In this document: piece after piece, positions 17,269-25,776 of the stretch | Layout: each line of letters opens with the position of its first letter | Numbering within the stretch: the stretch's first letter is position 1 | Assembly (NCBI RefSeq): GCF_031846445.1 | Contig: NZ_JAVRHR010000001.1 | Coordinates: forward strand, 1,621,905 to 1,685,904 | From: Croceitalea rosinachiae | GTDB lineage: Bacteria > Bacteroidota > Bacteroidia > Flavobacteriales > Flavobacteriaceae | Direction of reading: 5' to 3' | Length of the DNA: 64,000 nt | Notes under the pieces: model-generated | Databases searched by the model: none | The model's input: the letters and a program-made list of their open reading frames with translations, nothing else | What the model was told of the DNA's origin: nothing | Translations under genes and position numbers: made by a program

Positions 17269-18171
17269 ATGAAACGAATGAGAAAGTTAATCCCGCTAAT
17301 GTTGTTTGCTGTGCTATTGACAGCATTCAATAGGTCCCAAAAAACCACTGCCTACTCAGATAAAACAAATATGAATTCTAAAATTTCAACAATGGACAAA
17401 AAAGAAACCGCTTTGGCTTTTGTACAGGCCGTTACCTCGCAAGATGCGGATAAGGTCAGGGCCCTTGCGAATGAAGATTACATACAACACAATCCGTTTT
17501 TACCAACGGGTCTAGAGCCTTTCATTGGCTTGTTTCCGGTGCTTAAAGAAAATGGTACTCAGGCCCAGGCGGCCCGCATACTAGAAGATGGTGATTTTGT
17601 GGTGCTACATCAGTTATGGACAGGGGCGAAGCCCTTTGGTGCCGAAAAAATGGTATCGTTTGATGTTTTACGCTTCGATAAAAACGGAAAAATAGCGGAA
17701 CATTGGGATGCATTGCAGCCCGTTGTAACTGAAACAGCCAGTGGAAGGTCGCAAACAGATGGCGCATCTAGCATTACTGATTTAGACAAAACGGATGAGA
17801 ACAAAGTCTTGGCGAAAGCAATGGTCGAAGATATTTTGATGGGTAAAAATCCTAATAAAATCACCGATTACATCAGTGCTGAACAATACGACCAACACAA
17901 CCCTGGAATCAAAGATGGTTTATCGGGTATTATAGAAGCGGTGGAGTACCTCACTGCACAAAACAATATGTTCAAGTACAGCAAAATACATAAAGTACTG
18001 GGTGAGGGTGACTTTGTGCTGACTATCAGTGAAGGGGAGTGGAGCGGCAAGCAACAGGTATTTTACGATCTATTGCGATTTGAGAACGGCAAAGCTGTAG
18101 AACATTGGGATGTCATACAAGAAATACCAACTGAAGGTTTGGCAAACAACAATGGCATGTTTGGGTTTTAA
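17269..18171 (+). CDS. Exported double SnoaL/NTF2-like protein
   Basis: A 300-residue protein with an N-terminal signal (residues 5-20), possibly cleaved, then two SnoaL-like modules: ~45-145 (EDYIQHNPFLPTG..., FDVLRFDKNGKIAEHWDALQ) and ~175-290 (QYDQHNPGIKDG..., YDLLRFENGKAVEHWDVIQ). The repeated QHNP and AEHWD motifs are typical of predicted SnoaL-like aldol condensation-type enzymes, but activity is unproven. An internal ATG also occurs at residue 31. Regulation by the divergent HxlR protein is likely. Confidence 0.8.
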   Translation: MKRMRKLIPLMLFAVLLTAFNRSQKTTAYSDKTNMNSKISTMDKKETALAFVQAVTSQDADKVRALANEDYIQHNPFLPTGLEPFIGLFPVLKENGTQAQAARILEDGDFVVLHQLWTGAKPFGAEKMVSFDVLRFDKNGKIAEHWDALQPVVTETASGRSQTDGASSITDLDKTDENKVLAKAMVEDILMGKNPNKITDYISAEQYDQHNPGIKDGLSGIIEAVEYLTAQNNMFKYSKIHKVLGEGDFVLTISEGEWSGKQQVFYDLLRFENGKAVEHWDVIQEIPTEGLANNNGMFGF

Positions 18172-18173
18172 AA

Positions 18174-18616
18174 ATGTCGGTTCGCGTGATTCGCTTCAGG
18201 CGGTGTCGCCTGTAGGTATTGTAAGCAGAGTTTTGGTACATGAGAGCTTCTCGATACATTTTCACTCTCACTCACGTTCGTTTGAAAACACTCGAAGTGA
18301 CATTGGGGCCTGATTGTATTTTAATACGCCATGTCAGTTCGAGTGATTCGCTGGAAGTGGTGTTGCCTGCCTGCCGGCGAGGTAGGTATCGTAAGCAGAG
18401 TTTTGGTACATGAGAGCTTCTCGATACATTTTCACTCTCACTCACGTTCATTTGAAAACACTCGAAGTGACATTGGGGCCTGATTGTATTTTTATACGTA
18501 ATGTCAGTTCGAGTGATTCGCTGTAAGCGGATTGTATCGAGAACCCTTTGACATAGCTCAGGACAGGCACTTTTCATTCTCACTATCGTTCGTATAAAAA
18601 CACTCGAAGTGACACA
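18174..18616. repeat. Three tandem copies of the GTCAGTTCGAGTG palindromic repeat
   Basis: Copies at 18174-18303, 18331-18473 and 18501-18614 each begin ATGTC(A/G)GTTCG(A/C)GTGATTCGCT and end AACACTCGAAGTGACA. The linkers GGGGCCTGATTGTATTTT-ATACG are also repeated, so the whole ~165-nt unit was duplicated in tandem. Copies 1 and 2 share nearly identical right halves (TTTTGGTACATGAGAGCTTC, then CGATACATTTTCACTCTCAC). Confidence 0.85.
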
Positions 18617-18650
18617 TGTTGTTATTGTGCTGATTTTCAGAAGGGTTTAT

Positions 18651-19730
18651 TCAAATCGAGTAGAGCGTAATTTTCTCATCTCGCCCCCGTAACTGGGTTT
18701 CGCCAAGTTCAAAAACGGAGTATGACGATTTGGGGTCTAAGGCTTTAATCAAGTCTTTTGAAAGCAACAGTTCTACTTTGTATTCGTTACAAAGGCCTTG
18801 AATACGCGCGGTGGTATTCAAAACATCACCCGTAAAGACAATGTCTTTTTTGATGTTTCCGATTTCACCAGTGGTGACCTTGCCCAAGTGGATGCCTGCC
18901 TTAAAGGTTGGGGTCAGTCCGTATTTGGCCATATAATCTTGAGATTTGGCCTCAAGCGCGGCTTTCATAGCAAAAAAACATTCGATACTTTGGGTGTGCT
19001 TTTGGTTTGGTTTTAACTGCCAGGTGACCACAATTTCGTCACCAACATATTGGTAGATTTCACCGCCGTAGGTGATAATAGCATCAGACAAATCGGCATA
19101 ATAGTCACGAAGCAATTTAAAATAAGTGATATGCCCTAGTTGTTCGGCAATGGTGGTAGACGATTTCATATCTAAAAAAAGAAATACCCGTTCCTCTTCC
19201 ATCGGATGATGGTATTTACCTGTAAAGAAATTAAGCAATACATTTTCACCCACATTATCACTGATTTCTGAATAGAAAAGACAGGCAATGGTGCTTAAGG
19301 TGAAGTAGCAAATAGTGCTCCAAAACGCAAAGTTTGTAAAAAACCGATATACGCCATCCCAAACAGTGGAAGACAATGGACTCACTTGAAGTTCAAAAGA
19401 ATTAATTACTACGGAAATGGTAACCGTGGCCGCCATAATCATCAGTGAGTAAATGAGTGTCTTAAAAATGATTTTTTTAGTAAAAGTGCTTTTTAAAAAC
19501 ACCTTACTTAAAAATAGCACTTCAATGGCACCAATGAGCAGCCCTAAAAAGGAGCATACGATTGTGGGCACCAATAGGACGAAATCATACGGATTTTTGG
19601 TCGAGGGGTATATGGGGTGATCTCCTAAAATACCATATTCTACTAAGGCATAGACCATATAAAACACTCCGGTGATGATACCGAAAGGCAGTATTTTCAA
19701 TATATACCTTTTTGTTTTCGGAGCAAGCAT
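18651..19730 (-). CDS. Membrane class III adenylate/guanylate cyclase
   Basis: A 359-residue protein with four transmembrane helices in residues ~10-165 and a cytoplasmic class III cyclase domain. Metal-binding aspartates are in FLFLDMKSSTT and QYVGDEIVV; the transition-state pair Asn/Arg is in GDVLNTTARIQ. It should make cAMP or cGMP from the nucleoside triphosphate. It is a paralogue of the cyclase at 33498-34547. Upstream lies a strong terminator, so it is transcribed alone. Confidence 0.85.
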   Translation of the reverse strand: MLAPKTKRYILKILPFGIITGVFYMVYALVEYGILGDHPIYPSTKNPYDFVLLVPTIVCSFLGLLIGAIEVLFLSKVFLKSTFTKKIIFKTLIYSLMIMAATVTISVVINSFELQVSPLSSTVWDGVYRFFTNFAFWSTICYFTLSTIACLFYSEISDNVGENVLLNFFTGKYHHPMEEERVFLFLDMKSSTTIAEQLGHITYFKLLRDYYADLSDAIITYGGEIYQYVGDEIVVTWQLKPNQKHTQSIECFFAMKAALEAKSQDYMAKYGLTPTFKAGIHLGKVTTGEIGNIKKDIVFTGDVLNTTARIQGLCNEYKVELLLSKDLIKALDPKSSYSVFELGETQLRGRDEKITLYSI

Positions 19731-19777
19731 GAAGTTGGTTTACCCTTCTAATGTACTAAGAATCAACCTAACGATTC

Positions 19778-19806
19778 AAAAAACCGAGGGGCACCCCTCG
19801 GTTTTT
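19778..19806 (-). terminator. Intrinsic terminator
   Basis: CCGAGGGG (19784-19791) and CCCCTCGG (19794-19801) form a perfect stem flanked by A6 and T5, able to work in both directions. It ends the unit of the 47-residue ORF and the MddA-like gene. Confidence 0.85.
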
Positions 19807-19810
19807 GTTT

Positions 19811-19954
19811 TTATTTATTGTTTGAATATTTAATGACCTTACCAGAATGATCGTTAGATGATAAGGGATGTCGCATGCCTTTTTGATAACCACTAGAGTT
19901 AATGGAGTACCATCCAAGGAACATGGGCATTTTATAGGTTGCTCTTGATTTCAT
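19811..19954 (-). CDS. 47-residue small protein
   Basis: A short frame ATG 19954 to TAA 19811 encodes 47 residues (starts MKSRATYKMPMFLGWYS, ends KVIKYSNNK). It begins 44 nt after the MddA-like gene and its stop lies 4 nt before a strong terminator, which argues for a real gene at the end of that operon. The product is basic, soluble and without recognisable motif. Confidence 0.5.
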   Translation of the reverse strand: MKSRATYKMPMFLGWYSINSSGYQKGMRHPLSSNDHSGKVIKYSNNK

Positions 19955-19998
19955 AAATAAATGGTATTATCTATTTTTGATGATGCTATTTGTTAAGA

Positions 19999-20769
19999 TC
20001 AATTACTTTTTAATATCGGATTTTGATTTCCTTTTTTTCTCCATTTAGTGAAAGGAACCAACATTGGTTTTTTAGCCTGATACCCTTTATAGGTTTCTCC
20101 AAATTCATTGACCAGATCTTTTTCTTCAAATAAGGTTCCGATGACTACATAGATAGAAATGGCAATGGCAAATGCTAGATGTGTAAAGGTCATATGAGGT
20201 GTGGCCCACATACCCAACAACATACCGAAATAGAGTGGATGACGCACATACTTATAGAATAAGGTCACTCTAAACTGTAACTGGGTGTAAGGTTTGTTTC
20301 TCAGTTCTAAAAAGGTTTGTCGCAACCCAAATAAATCAAAATGATTGATTAAAAAGGAACTGATAAAGAGTATGGCCCATCCTGCAAAGAAAAGTCCGTA
20401 AAGCACATAAAATAAGATACTACCGGTTTGAACTTGCCATATTTGTCCGCCAATTGGTTGCCAATTTATAACCAAGTTGAAAAGTAAAAGCCCGGAAGCG
20501 AGTACAAAAGTGCTTCGTTCTACAGGTTTTGGAAAATAGGTGGCAAACAGGTCTTTAAACCATTTTCTAGCCATAATACTATGCTGCACCCCAAATAAGG
20601 AGATCAACATTAAGTTGTTCAACAGTGCCCAAAGTAGTGACATCTGAGGTTCTTGATCAATTCCAATTTCTGGAATTAAGTTACCCACTGAGGCAATCCA
20701 AAAGAGGATGGATGCAAATGCTATGAGATATGCAACGATGGAATACGTAAACATTAAAACTTTTTTCAT
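19999..20769 (-). CDS. mddA: Methanethiol S-methyltransferase-like membrane protein
   Basis: A 256-residue polytopic protein of the NnrU/isoprenylcysteine methyltransferase superfamily. Motifs match MddA: GVQHSIMARKWFK, PVERSTFVL, NWQPIGGQIW, HFDLFGLRQTFLELR, YKYVRHPLYFGMLLGMWATPHMT, and a C-terminal FEEKDL. MddA methylates methanethiol to dimethyl sulfide using SAM, fitting a marine sulfur-rich habitat. The gene symbol is by motif resemblance, not by test. Two direct repeats lie ~70 nt upstream. Confidence 0.78.
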   Translation of the reverse strand: MKKVLMFTYSIVAYLIAFASILFWIASVGNLIPEIGIDQEPQMSLLWALLNNLMLISLFGVQHSIMARKWFKDLFATYFPKPVERSTFVLASGLLLFNLVINWQPIGGQIWQVQTGSILFYVLYGLFFAGWAILFISSFLINHFDLFGLRQTFLELRNKPYTQLQFRVTLFYKYVRHPLYFGMLLGMWATPHMTFTHLAFAIAISIYVVIGTLFEEKDLVNEFGETYKGYQAKKPMLVPFTKWRKKGNQNPILKSN

Positions 20770-20837
20770 AATCGTTAGATTTTAAATTCGGGGCAAACCT
20801 AGGCACGAAAAAACCTTCCTTAAGAATATTACAGGAT

Positions 20838-20884
20838 TACAAATGGGTTACGCAAGCTTAAAAAGGGGACTACAAATGGGTTAC
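20838..20884 (-). promoter_or_regulatory. Direct repeats upstream of the MddA-like gene
   Basis: TACAAATGGGTTAC occurs at 20838-20851 and again, identical, at 20871-20884, a period of 33 bp (about three helical turns). The pair lies 69-115 nt upstream of the MddA-like ATG and 55-101 nt downstream of the TPR-LuxR regulator's stop. It looks like a two-site operator for a transcription factor. Confidence 0.55.
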
Positions 20885-20938
20885 AAAATGCTCTTTTTGA
20901 ATTGTAAAAAACTAAAAATCAATTAATTAAAAAAATAA

Positions 20939-22702
20939 TCAAAGCGTGCGTAAAAATGCCGACAAATCATCTTCTGGGGAGAGTCTTAACTTCTTTCTAA
21001 GTCGATTTCGGCTCATTTTCACCGAAGAGGGATTAATATTTTGAAGGGTAGCGATCTGTTTAGTGTTCAAATTTAATTTGATGAAAGAGCAAAGCCGAAC
21101 TTCGGTTTTGGTAAGACCTTCGAATTGTTGATTAAGGCGGGCGTAGAAAGAACTGCTCAACTCATCAACTTTTTTATAAAAATCGCCACTGTCTTTATTG
21201 ACCCAAACTTTGTTCTTGATTTCTTCTTCTAAAAATTCAAATTCTTTTTGGCGTTTGCGCCCTGTCGATACTTTAATAGTTCGTAACCGTTCTGCCAGAG
21301 AGGCGGCCCATTCTTGATTATTTGAAATATTGACCGCCATAGTGGTCAAATCTTTTTTCTTGAATTCAATTTCAGAATTCAATAGTTGGTTTTCCACCTT
21401 CTTTAATTTTAGGTTCTGATGGTATTTGTAATATAAAAAGGTTAAAAACCCAATAATGAACAAACTGGCAATTAAGAGGATGTAGAATTTGGTATTTTGA
21501 CGATTTAATTTTTGTTCATAGGCGACCTGTTGGGCCGTTTGCTGTTTGTGAAAGTTGATGCTATCGGCCAATTGCTGCTTCTCGAATTGATAATTCATTT
21601 CGGCCCTGGTGATTTCTTGTGTACGTTCTTTATTGAATAAGGTGTCTTTTAGTTGGGTAAAGCGCTCATGATATTTCAGGGAAGTTTTATAATCGCCTAA
21701 ACCTTTGTACGCCGCACTCAAACAAGCACAGACCGTCTTTTGTAGATTGGTCGTTTTGAATACGACGGATATTTCTAAGGCCTTAAGGCAATCGTCACGT
21801 GCCGCGCTATACCTTGACATTTCTACATAGGTTTGACCCCTATAGGCCAGACCAGATGCGAGACCATCTTTATCATTAATCTGAGTTTTTATCGCAATAC
21901 TTTTGTTGAGGTATTCCAATGCTTTATTGAAGTTGTTGGTTTTTGCAAATTCAACCCCCAAATTGCTGTACCCCCTGGCTTCAGAACTCAAATCGTTCAC
22001 TTCTTTTGATAACCGGACGCTTTCATTGAAACTGGCCGAAGCCAGTTGGTGGTCATTTAATTGCGAATGAATTAGGCCAATATTGTTATGAACTAGGGGC
22101 AAACTTGTCTTAAGCCCTATCTTCTCTTTAATAGCGAGACTTTTTTGATAGTAATCTAAAGAAGTGTCGTAATCTTTTAAATCGTTGTGGATATTGCCCA
22201 AATTATTCAAGGCTCTTGATATAATGGGCTCTTCGTTAATTTTTTCTGCCAATTTCAAAGATTTCAAAACATAATCTTGAGCTTGCGAATAATTACCCAT
22301 TTCATAATATACGGCGCCTATATTTCCTAGAATAATAGCTATTCCCCTTTGATCATTCAATTCTTTGACCAATTCATAGTTCTTAAAAAAGTAATCATGC
22401 GCTTTAGGAAACTGACCTTGTTGTGTGTGGGTAATACCTATCCATTTAATAGCATCAGCTTCCCAAGTTTTGTTTTCTTTTGATAGGGTAAATTCTAATA
22501 GTCTTTTGGCGAATGCCCTAGAATTGTCTGCGCTAAAACGCATTTTAAACTGAGCCAATGCCAAGCCAGATTCAAAACGAACGGAATCTGGTAGGTTTCT
22601 ATTCTCAAAGCGCAATAGTAGACTATCTTGTTTTGTAGACTGCCCTTGTAGACCGCAAATCACACATAACCAGAGCAATAATAATGCTGAAAACCTCTTC
22701 AA
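20939..22702 (-). CDS. Membrane TPR protein with C-terminal LuxR-type DNA-binding domain
   Basis: A 587-residue protein. A signal peptide (residues 1-20, TTG start) is followed by about eight tetratricopeptide repeats (~90-370, for example GNIGAVYYEMGNYSQAQDYV and LGNIHNDLKDYDTSLDYYQK). A transmembrane helix (~404-424) and a coiled coil lead to a LuxR-like helix-turn-helix at ~525-587 (LTKTEVRLCSFIKLNLNTKQ, SSVKMSRNRLRKKL). Topology implies periplasmic TPR sensing and cytoplasmic DNA binding: a one-protein membrane regulator. The targets are unknown; the adjacent direct repeats upstream of the MddA-like gene are candidates. Confidence 0.8.
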   Translation of the reverse strand: MKRFSALLLLWLCVICGLQGQSTKQDSLLLRFENRNLPDSVRFESGLALAQFKMRFSADNSRAFAKRLLEFTLSKENKTWEADAIKWIGITHTQQGQFPKAHDYFFKNYELVKELNDQRGIAIILGNIGAVYYEMGNYSQAQDYVLKSLKLAEKINEEPIISRALNNLGNIHNDLKDYDTSLDYYQKSLAIKEKIGLKTSLPLVHNNIGLIHSQLNDHQLASASFNESVRLSKEVNDLSSEARGYSNLGVEFAKTNNFNKALEYLNKSIAIKTQINDKDGLASGLAYRGQTYVEMSRYSAARDDCLKALEISVVFKTTNLQKTVCACLSAAYKGLGDYKTSLKYHERFTQLKDTLFNKERTQEITRAEMNYQFEKQQLADSINFHKQQTAQQVAYEQKLNRQNTKFYILLIASLFIIGFLTFLYYKYHQNLKLKKVENQLLNSEIEFKKKDLTTMAVNISNNQEWAASLAERLRTIKVSTGRKRQKEFEFLEEEIKNKVWVNKDSGDFYKKVDELSSSFYARLNQQFEGLTKTEVRLCSFIKLNLNTKQIATLQNINPSSVKMSRNRLRKKLRLSPEDDLSAFLRTL

Positions 22703-22787
22703 AATTTGTTGATTAACCTTTTAAAAGTAAAAAAATATCCGAAAGCTAAGGCATATACCACAGCATTCGGATATTTAGAGGGTCTTA

Positions 22788-23588
22788 CTACTGGGCCAAA
22801 ACCAAGCTATTATTTGACCAAACGAGCTCTTTGGTTTCTATGCTTTTCTTTTTCCAGTGGGCGGTTTCATCATAGTTTTCACCCACTTCTTTTTTATAGC
22901 GGATTTTTCCGATGATCCCATGCTTATCTTCTGGGAAAATAAATTCTTCCCAAAAATAATAAGCCCCAGCATCTGACACCTGTGATAGGCGTGCCGCCTG
23001 GTGTAGCTGGCCTTCTTGCTGAAAAAGATAGATGCCTCCACCCTCAACACCACAAGCTTCGGCCATATAATCGACTAATAAGATGCCATCGATATGGGCT
23101 AGGCCTTTGGTACCCATACTCGTCAAATAAAACTGGCCATTGACCAATCGCGTTGACTTTTCTTGAAAGGAACCATCTTCTTGTAGCGTACGAATCAATA
23201 AATAGTCTTCATCGCCTGATTTTGACCTACCAAAAAGGTGTGTCACCTTATTGATGACCTTTTTTTCAAGCGCCAAGAGTCCTCCAAGTATATAAGCTTC
23301 GGTTCCCTTATAATCGACCTTGTAAAAATGATGGTCAACCCCCTTGTATGGCCATGAATTTTCATGCTTTTCTTGCACTATCATAGGCATGCCGATAGGC
23401 AGGGTCTTGAGTACTTTACTCTGAATTGAAGGTGCCTCGCGCAATCGCACTTGGTCACCAAAAAGGTAAACGATTTGCCCGGGCTCAAAACCACAATCAT
23501 CATAAATGCAATGCAGTTTTTCTTGGGCGTTTGCAAACAAACAGATGGCTAGTAAGGTAAGGATGGATAACATCTGTTTTGCTTTCAT
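22788..23588 (-). CDS. Secreted SH3-domain protein
   Basis: A 266-residue protein with a signal peptide (MKAKQMLSILTLLAICLFANAQ) and a bacterial SH3-like region at residues ~35-100 (GDQVRLREAPSIQSKVLKTL, then a VQEKHE strand). The rest is beta-rich and unassigned. It probably acts in the periplasm or at the outer membrane. ATG at 23588 is preferred because it directly precedes the signal peptide; upstream in-frame codons give an implausible N-terminus. Confidence 0.68.
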   Translation of the reverse strand: MKAKQMLSILTLLAICLFANAQEKLHCIYDDCGFEPGQIVYLFGDQVRLREAPSIQSKVLKTLPIGMPMIVQEKHENSWPYKGVDHHFYKVDYKGTEAYILGGLLALEKKVINKVTHLFGRSKSGDEDYLLIRTLQEDGSFQEKSTRLVNGQFYLTSMGTKGLAHIDGILLVDYMAEACGVEGGGIYLFQQEGQLHQAARLSQVSDAGAYYFWEEFIFPEDKHGIIGKIRYKKEVGENYDETAHWKKKSIETKELVWSNNSLVLAQ

Positions 23589-23754
23589 AGTATAAAATTT
23601 AAATGAACTTAGATCACTATTAATCTCTATTATAGCTACTGAGATAACGTTCATTTTGGCCTTCGTCATCGATAAAAAGCATTATATTTTAGTTGAACTA
23701 CGGCAATTATAAAATCTTTAACAGTGCTATACACAATTAGATAAATGCCTGTTA

Positions 23755-23870
23755 GAGAGCTTCTCGATATAAATTTGAGCCGAAAAGGTCACAAAGTCCA
23801 ATCGATGTGACATTGAAATCGGACTATAATTCAATACATCATGTCCATTCGAGTGAGGCTAATATAGTGT
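23755..23870. repeat. Degenerate GTCAGTTCGAGTG-family repeat
   Basis: Pieces AGAGCTTCTCGATATAAATT, GATGTGACATTG and ATGTCCATTCGAGTG correspond to scrambled inner and end parts of the full copies. It lies in the 23589-24016 gap, which otherwise holds only the terminator at 23970 and AT-rich sequence with no gene I can support. Confidence 0.55.
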
Positions 23871-23969
23871 TCTCAATTTCTTAGTATTTCAAAAACTTCA
23901 GTACTGACTCAATTATCCGTCTTTACATAGGGTGGGCATTAACCTATAAAATTATTTTAGATAATCGAT

Positions 23970-23997
23970 AAAACCCAGTAAACTTTATAGGGTTTTT
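23970..23997 (-). terminator. Terminator of the oxidoreductase operon
   Basis: AAAACCC (23970-23976) pairs with GGGTTTT (23990-23996) around a 13-nt loop, with T-rich sequence on both strands, 20 nt beyond the LLM oxidoreductase stop. Confidence 0.55.
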
Positions 23998-24016
23998 ATA
24001 CAAAGAATGAAGTTGG

Positions 24017-24940
24017 CTAATTAAAATTTGGAACTAATGATTCGCCTAATTCTTCGACAACTTCACTGGCAGGTCGAGAGCTATATTTTAAATTGATGAT
24101 GACGTGGTTGACCCCATAGCTTTCTAAGCTTTTTAGATACGAATGTAAAAAGTCCATTCCCGTTTGAAAGCCTAAATGGATAGGCTTGGGCATGGCTTTG
24201 GTATCTTCGACCAAATCTATATAGAGCGACTGCATATAGGGTTTCCAAGGCTGTTTGGTGCGCTCTAAACTGTCGTGCCAGTTTTGTAGGCTCTGCTTTA
24301 AAAAATTAAAGTCTCGTGGGTAGTACAACCACCCATCGGCATGTTCTGCAATCCAATCCAGATTTTGTCCAGAATGCCCGGTCACAAATAGGGGAGTTTG
24401 CAGTTGGTACTTGGGCACCAAATCTATGTTGCCGTTCAATTCACCAAAATAAGGGGAGCAGTATTTAGGGAAATCGCCTTGCAAAGCTTTTAAATACCCA
24501 TAACTATCGCGAAAGAGTTCACTTTTTTGATTAAGGTCCTTTTTAAACGCTGGGTATTCATTGGGGCGGTCACCAGAGGCAACACCCATCAATATTCGAC
24601 CTTTAGAAAGTACTTGCAAACTCGCCAGCGATTTAGCGATATGTACAGGGTGGCGCAGTGGTAAAATGATACTACTGGTCGCTAAAGCAATCTTTTTTGT
24701 CTGGTTCATGATGTGGGTCATATACACCCAAGGATCGTACAATTGCCCAGCATCACCAAAAGTTGGGTCATGAAAAGGCACATCTCTAAACCATAAGGCT
24801 TTAAACCCAAGATTTTCAGCACGTTCGGCCAATTGCTCTTGATTTACCATGGTAGCAATAGCCCCTTGATAGGCTTCAATAGGAAAAACAAGACCTAAAG
24901 TGAGTTTTCCTTTTCTAGCAACTTGGGAAAAAGTACTCAT
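24017..24940 (-). CDS. Luciferase-like monooxygenase (LLM class) oxidoreductase
   Basis: A 307-residue flavin-dependent TIM-barrel enzyme. It shows LGLVFPIEAYQGAIATM, then AERAENLGFKALWFRDVPF, the cofactor-site strand IALATSSIILPLRHP and GRILMGVASGDRPNEYPAF, typical of the BA3436-like luciferase-type oxidoreductases. It would use FMN or F420 and oxidise or reduce an unknown small molecule. It begins 1 nt after the SDR gene, so it belongs to the same operon. Confidence 0.83.
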   Translation of the reverse strand: MSTFSQVARKGKLTLGLVFPIEAYQGAIATMVNQEQLAERAENLGFKALWFRDVPFHDPTFGDAGQLYDPWVYMTHIMNQTKKIALATSSIILPLRHPVHIAKSLASLQVLSKGRILMGVASGDRPNEYPAFKKDLNQKSELFRDSYGYLKALQGDFPKYCSPYFGELNGNIDLVPKYQLQTPLFVTGHSGQNLDWIAEHADGWLYYPRDFNFLKQSLQNWHDSLERTKQPWKPYMQSLYIDLVEDTKAMPKPIHLGFQTGMDFLHSYLKSLESYGVNHVIINLKYSSRPASEVVEELGESLVPNFN

Positions 24941-24941
24941 T

Positions 24942-25763
24942 TTAAAAACCTAATCGAGTTAAAAGTTCATCCGTTGTATTGATGAGATGTTCAATTTTGG
25001 TGGCGTTATAGGCATCAGCATGAGCCTTGCCAAAATCACCTCTAGGATTCCCCTTATCATTATCAAAATAAGCCCCCGTTACACCATCAAATTCATCAGA
25101 TACGGCCAAATCATATAAAATAAGAGCACCTTTGTCTGCAGAAGACCAATGGTTACCATAAGCCTCTTTGACCATTTTGGTATTGAGCAAAGATCCTGGG
25201 TTCACTGCAATAATATCAATATCCTTTTGTTTTTTGGCAAAATCAAAACTCCACATGGTCAAGGCCAATTTACTTTGTGCATAACCCTCTTGAACACCAA
25301 TTTTGGTCGTACTTTCAATTGCCGCTAAGGAAACAGGTGCCTGTGCAGCAGAACTCAAATTGATGATTCGTGGGGCAGCGGCCTTATTAATTACGGGCAG
25401 TAATTCTCGTGTTAAAAGATAGGGTGCAAGGTAATTGACCGTAAGTCTTAGGTCTAAGCCATCTTCATTTACCAATTTCGAGCTTTTAAAAACCCCAGCG
25501 TTATTGATAAGCACATCTAATTTAGAGAGTTCAAGATTTGTGCGTTTTGCCATTTTGCGAACACTTTGCAAATCTGAAAAGTCGGCTACAGCCCCATAAA
25601 TGAATTTGTTATTCGTTTCTTTTCGTAGTTCGGCAATGGTCGCTTCCAACTTTTTGGGGTTTCGACCATGTAAAAATAGCGAATGCCCCTCTGTGGCCAA
25701 TTTTAATGCGGTGAGTTTGCCAATACCATCAGTACTGCCGGTAATTAAGATGTTTTTTTTCAT
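24942..25763 (-). CDS. Short-chain dehydrogenase/reductase
   Basis: A 273-residue classical SDR: NAD(P) motif TGSTDGIG (residues 8-15), HGRNP (an NADP-preferring Arg), NNAG, catalytic Ser in NLSSAAQ and YxxxK as YAQSK. The substrate is a carbonyl compound or alcohol not identifiable here. It lies 13 nt after the quinone-reductase-like gene and 1 nt before the LLM gene. Confidence 0.87.
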   Translation of the reverse strand: MKKNILITGSTDGIGKLTALKLATEGHSLFLHGRNPKKLEATIAELRKETNNKFIYGAVADFSDLQSVRKMAKRTNLELSKLDVLINNAGVFKSSKLVNEDGLDLRLTVNYLAPYLLTRELLPVINKAAAPRIINLSSAAQAPVSLAAIESTTKIGVQEGYAQSKLALTMWSFDFAKKQKDIDIIAVNPGSLLNTKMVKEAYGNHWSSADKGALILYDLAVSDEFDGVTGAYFDNDKGNPRGDFGKAHADAYNATKIEHLINTTDELLTRLGF

Positions 25764-25776
25764 GATATCAAATGTT

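Noticed and set aside
18272..18583. 103-codon minus-strand frame
   Set aside because: It is the translation of the tandem palindromic repeats (the same peptide words recur), not a gene.
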